NCBI GenBank assembly: GCA_017551425.1
Contig: JAFZLQ010000101.1
Span: 1 to 8,353 of the forward strand
Reading direction: 5' to 3'
Length of the DNA stretch: 8,353 nucleotides
Origin: Bacteroidales bacterium
Lineage (GTDB): Bacteria > Bacteroidota > Bacteroidia > Bacteroidales > UBA932
Under the pieces are notes generated by a model. The model was not told where the DNA came from. It did not search any database and saw only the letters and a list, made by a program, of their open reading frames with translations. A program made the position numbers and the translations under genes. Below are positions 6,570-8,353 of this stretch, piece by piece. Positions within the stretch are counted from its first letter, which is position 1. Each line of letters starts with the position of its first letter.

Positions 6570-7937
6570 ATGAAAACACATTATATCCTTTTAGCTTTCG
6601 CGATACTGGCCGCATCCGGCTGTGCCAAGGATGCAGTACAAAACGACAGGGTCGAGCGTGAGGTAACCATCACCGCCTGGCAGGAAGGCGCCCCCGGGGT
6701 CAAATCCACCCTCCAGGACGGCGGCACGCAGGTATATTGGGAACCGGGAGATGCCATAAAGGTCTTCTACGACAAGGTCGGCAACAAATTCGAATCCAGC
6801 TGCACCTCCCTTGCCACCGTTTCCGATTTCACCGGCAAGCTCGGATTCGTCGGAGGCGGCACCGAAGACGCCGCTCCGGCACAATACCTCTGGGGTCTCT
6901 ACCCTTTCCGCACCGATGCCACTTCCGACGGCACTTCCGTTACCACCACCCTGCCTGCGACCCAGACCGGCAAGGCGGGGTCGTTCGCCCAGAACACCAA
7001 CATCACGCTTGCACGCTCCGAGGGTTTCGGAATGGCATTCTACAATGTCTGCGGAGGCATACGCTTCACCCTCAGCCAGAGCGGCATCAAGCGCATAACG
7101 CTTGAGGGCAACAACGGCGAGGCCCTGGCCGGCACGTTCAAGGTGGCGTTCAACAACGGCGTGCCCGCAGTACAATCCGTATCGGAGCCCTCAACCAAGA
7201 TTACCCTCAAGGCCCCCGGCGACGAGTTCCAGACCGGAGTCTGGTACTACATCGCCTGCCTGCCCGGGACGCTGTCGAAGGGCTTCAAGATGAGCTTCCG
7301 CTCCGAGGCCGGAGTGGGATACCTGGACAGCAGCAAGCCGGTGTCCATCAAGAGGGGCGTATTCGGTTCCATCGCCAATGCCGACGCCGGAGCGACATTC
7401 TCCGCCGGCGGTGACGACCCCGAAGACATCACCATAGACATCGACGGCGAATTCTGGGATTGGGGAAGCGTAACGACCGGACTTGACGGCGGCAGCGTTT
7501 ACAAGGCTTTCAAGGTCCACAACGACAACAGCAAGATCTACTTCTACTCCAAGCGCGACAATCGCGAAGCCATTTGGAACAAGGGCGCTTACTATTATTA
7601 CTACATCGACGCCGACAATGATCCGTCAACCGGTATCAGTCACGATGCCGAAGGCATAAGCGGAGTGACGATGTATATGTACTTCTACCCGTTTGCCGGA
7701 TCTTATGCATCCCCGGAATTCTTCACTTCCGCCAGCGGGGGCGCAAAGCCAAGCTCAAGCATTCTCGAATCCGTCCTCTTTGCCGGAGCGGTCTCGGGCA
7801 AAGACGTGGAACTCGAGACCAGCCTGCCCCTTTCCGTAGCCGGAATAAAGAAGGGCGATACGATCGCACTTTACACCTGGGGCAACAAAGACGGCAGCGA
7901 CTTCAAGAAAACCAGGTTTATATACACGGTCAAGTAG
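6570..7937 (+). CDS. Lipoprotein with fimbrillin-like N-terminus and beta-sandwich-like C-terminus
   Basis: The 455-residue product has a lipoprotein signal (MKTHYILLAFAILAASGC, lipobox Cys18). Residues about 30-278 are paralogous to the same region of the upstream phosphatase: both have GGTQV starting at residue 51, then a Trp-Glu-x-Gly-Asp motif, a YP-(Y/F)-R-x-DATSDG segment, GGIRF, and a WYYI segment. Residues about 287-455 differ entirely: IDIDGEFWDWGSV, then KVHNDNSKIYFYSKRDN, then YIDADNDPSTG, and a final IALYTWGNKDG strand. This pattern (a DG-x-F-x-DW opening and a D-x-DNDPSTG loop) resembles CBM9/DOMON-like beta-sandwiches that bind ligands or glycans, and the Asp-rich loop could bind calcium. 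No enzyme motif is visible. It starts 21 bases after the phosphatase stop, so cotranscription is likely. Surface or periplasmic-side binding is inferred. Confidence 0.85.
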   Translation: MKTHYILLAFAILAASGCAKDAVQNDRVEREVTITAWQEGAPGVKSTLQDGGTQVYWEPGDAIKVFYDKVGNKFESSCTSLATVSDFTGKLGFVGGGTEDAAPAQYLWGLYPFRTDATSDGTSVTTTLPATQTGKAGSFAQNTNITLARSEGFGMAFYNVCGGIRFTLSQSGIKRITLEGNNGEALAGTFKVAFNNGVPAVQSVSEPSTKITLKAPGDEFQTGVWYYIACLPGTLSKGFKMSFRSEAGVGYLDSSKPVSIKRGVFGSIANADAGATFSAGGDDPEDITIDIDGEFWDWGSVTTGLDGGSVYKAFKVHNDNSKIYFYSKRDNREAIWNKGAYYYYYIDADNDPSTGISHDAEGISGVTMYMYFYPFAGSYASPEFFTSASGGAKPSSSILESVLFAGAVSGKDVELETSLPLSVAGIKKGDTIALYTWGNKDGSDFKKTRFIYTVK

Positions 7938-7981
7938 GCGGTGCTGCAAAGCCAACTCGTTGACCAACAGCAATTTAAGCA

Positions 7982-8014
7982 ATTCAGGGGCCCCCGAAAA
8001 GAGGGTCCCTGAAT
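7982..8014. terminator. Shared terminator between convergent genes
   Basis: ATTCAGGGGCCCCC (7982-7995), loop GAAAA, then GAGGGTCCCTGAAT (8001-8014) form a 14-bp stem with one G-U pair and one C-A mismatch. No long U-run is present, only ATCATTTAATCTACTTATT after the stem on the plus strand. It lies 44 bases after the second lipoprotein stop and 48 bases past the end of eno, so it probably serves both convergent transcripts. Confidence 0.7.
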
Positions 8015-8062
8015 CATTTAATCTACTTATTGTCAGTAAGTTGACTTTGCGCCGGCCGATGA

Positions 8063-8353
<291 letters not shown>

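Noticed and set aside
7938..7981. Short palindrome-like words (GTTGACCAAC and CCAACTCGTTGACC) after the second lipoprotein
   Set aside because: Arms are too short and imperfect to distinguish from chance; the only convincing structure nearby is the 7982-8014 stem.

Overview
The window looks like a chromosomal segment from a gut-type Bacteroidales bacterium (phylum Bacteroidota). The evidence is TAnnTTTG/TTTG promoter boxes instead of -35/-10 boxes, little sign of Shine-Dalgarno sequences, fimbrillin-like lipoproteins with Bacteroidales-style N-termini, and housekeeping proteins of Bacteroidales type. A position near Rikenellaceae or a related family is only an impression. Coding regions are GC-rich, while the first ~400 bases are AT-rich.

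Layout. Bases 1-400 hold no protein gene. They carry two near-identical leftward promoters and a structured leader that I read as the upstream region of an rRNA operon lying beyond the left edge. Next come three leftward housekeeping genes: groEL (421-2043), groES (2150-2416) and glyA (2507-3853). A strong terminator follows groEL, and another separates glyA from groES. The groES-groEL spacer carries four tandem 19-bp repeats that run into the groES stop codon, next to a palindromic element of dispersed-repeat type. At 3854-3905 glyA diverges from a rightward SpoU/TrmH-type RNA methyltransferase gene, and the two promoters overlap.

The accessory part is 4455-8014, rightward. A 46-residue hypothetical peptide gene overlaps by four bases the start of a 640-residue lipoprotein. 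That lipoprotein joins a fimbrillin-like N-terminal region, an FN3-like domain and a tyrosine-phosphatase domain (HCSLGRDRTG). A 455-residue lipoprotein follows 21 bases later. It shares the N-terminal half but ends in a different domain, probably a CBM9/DOMON-like beta-sandwich. The two look like a tandem duplication with the C-terminal module exchanged. A hairpin terminator separates this operon from the convergent 3' end of enolase (eno), which is cut by the right edge.

Functionally, the left and middle parts are core physiology: ribosome synthesis, protein folding, one-carbon metabolism and RNA modification. The small-peptide/phosphatase/lipoprotein operon is the most likely place for undescribed biology: a putative cell-envelope module with a phosphatase displayed on a fimbrillin-like domain. 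Its substrate cannot be told from sequence alone.
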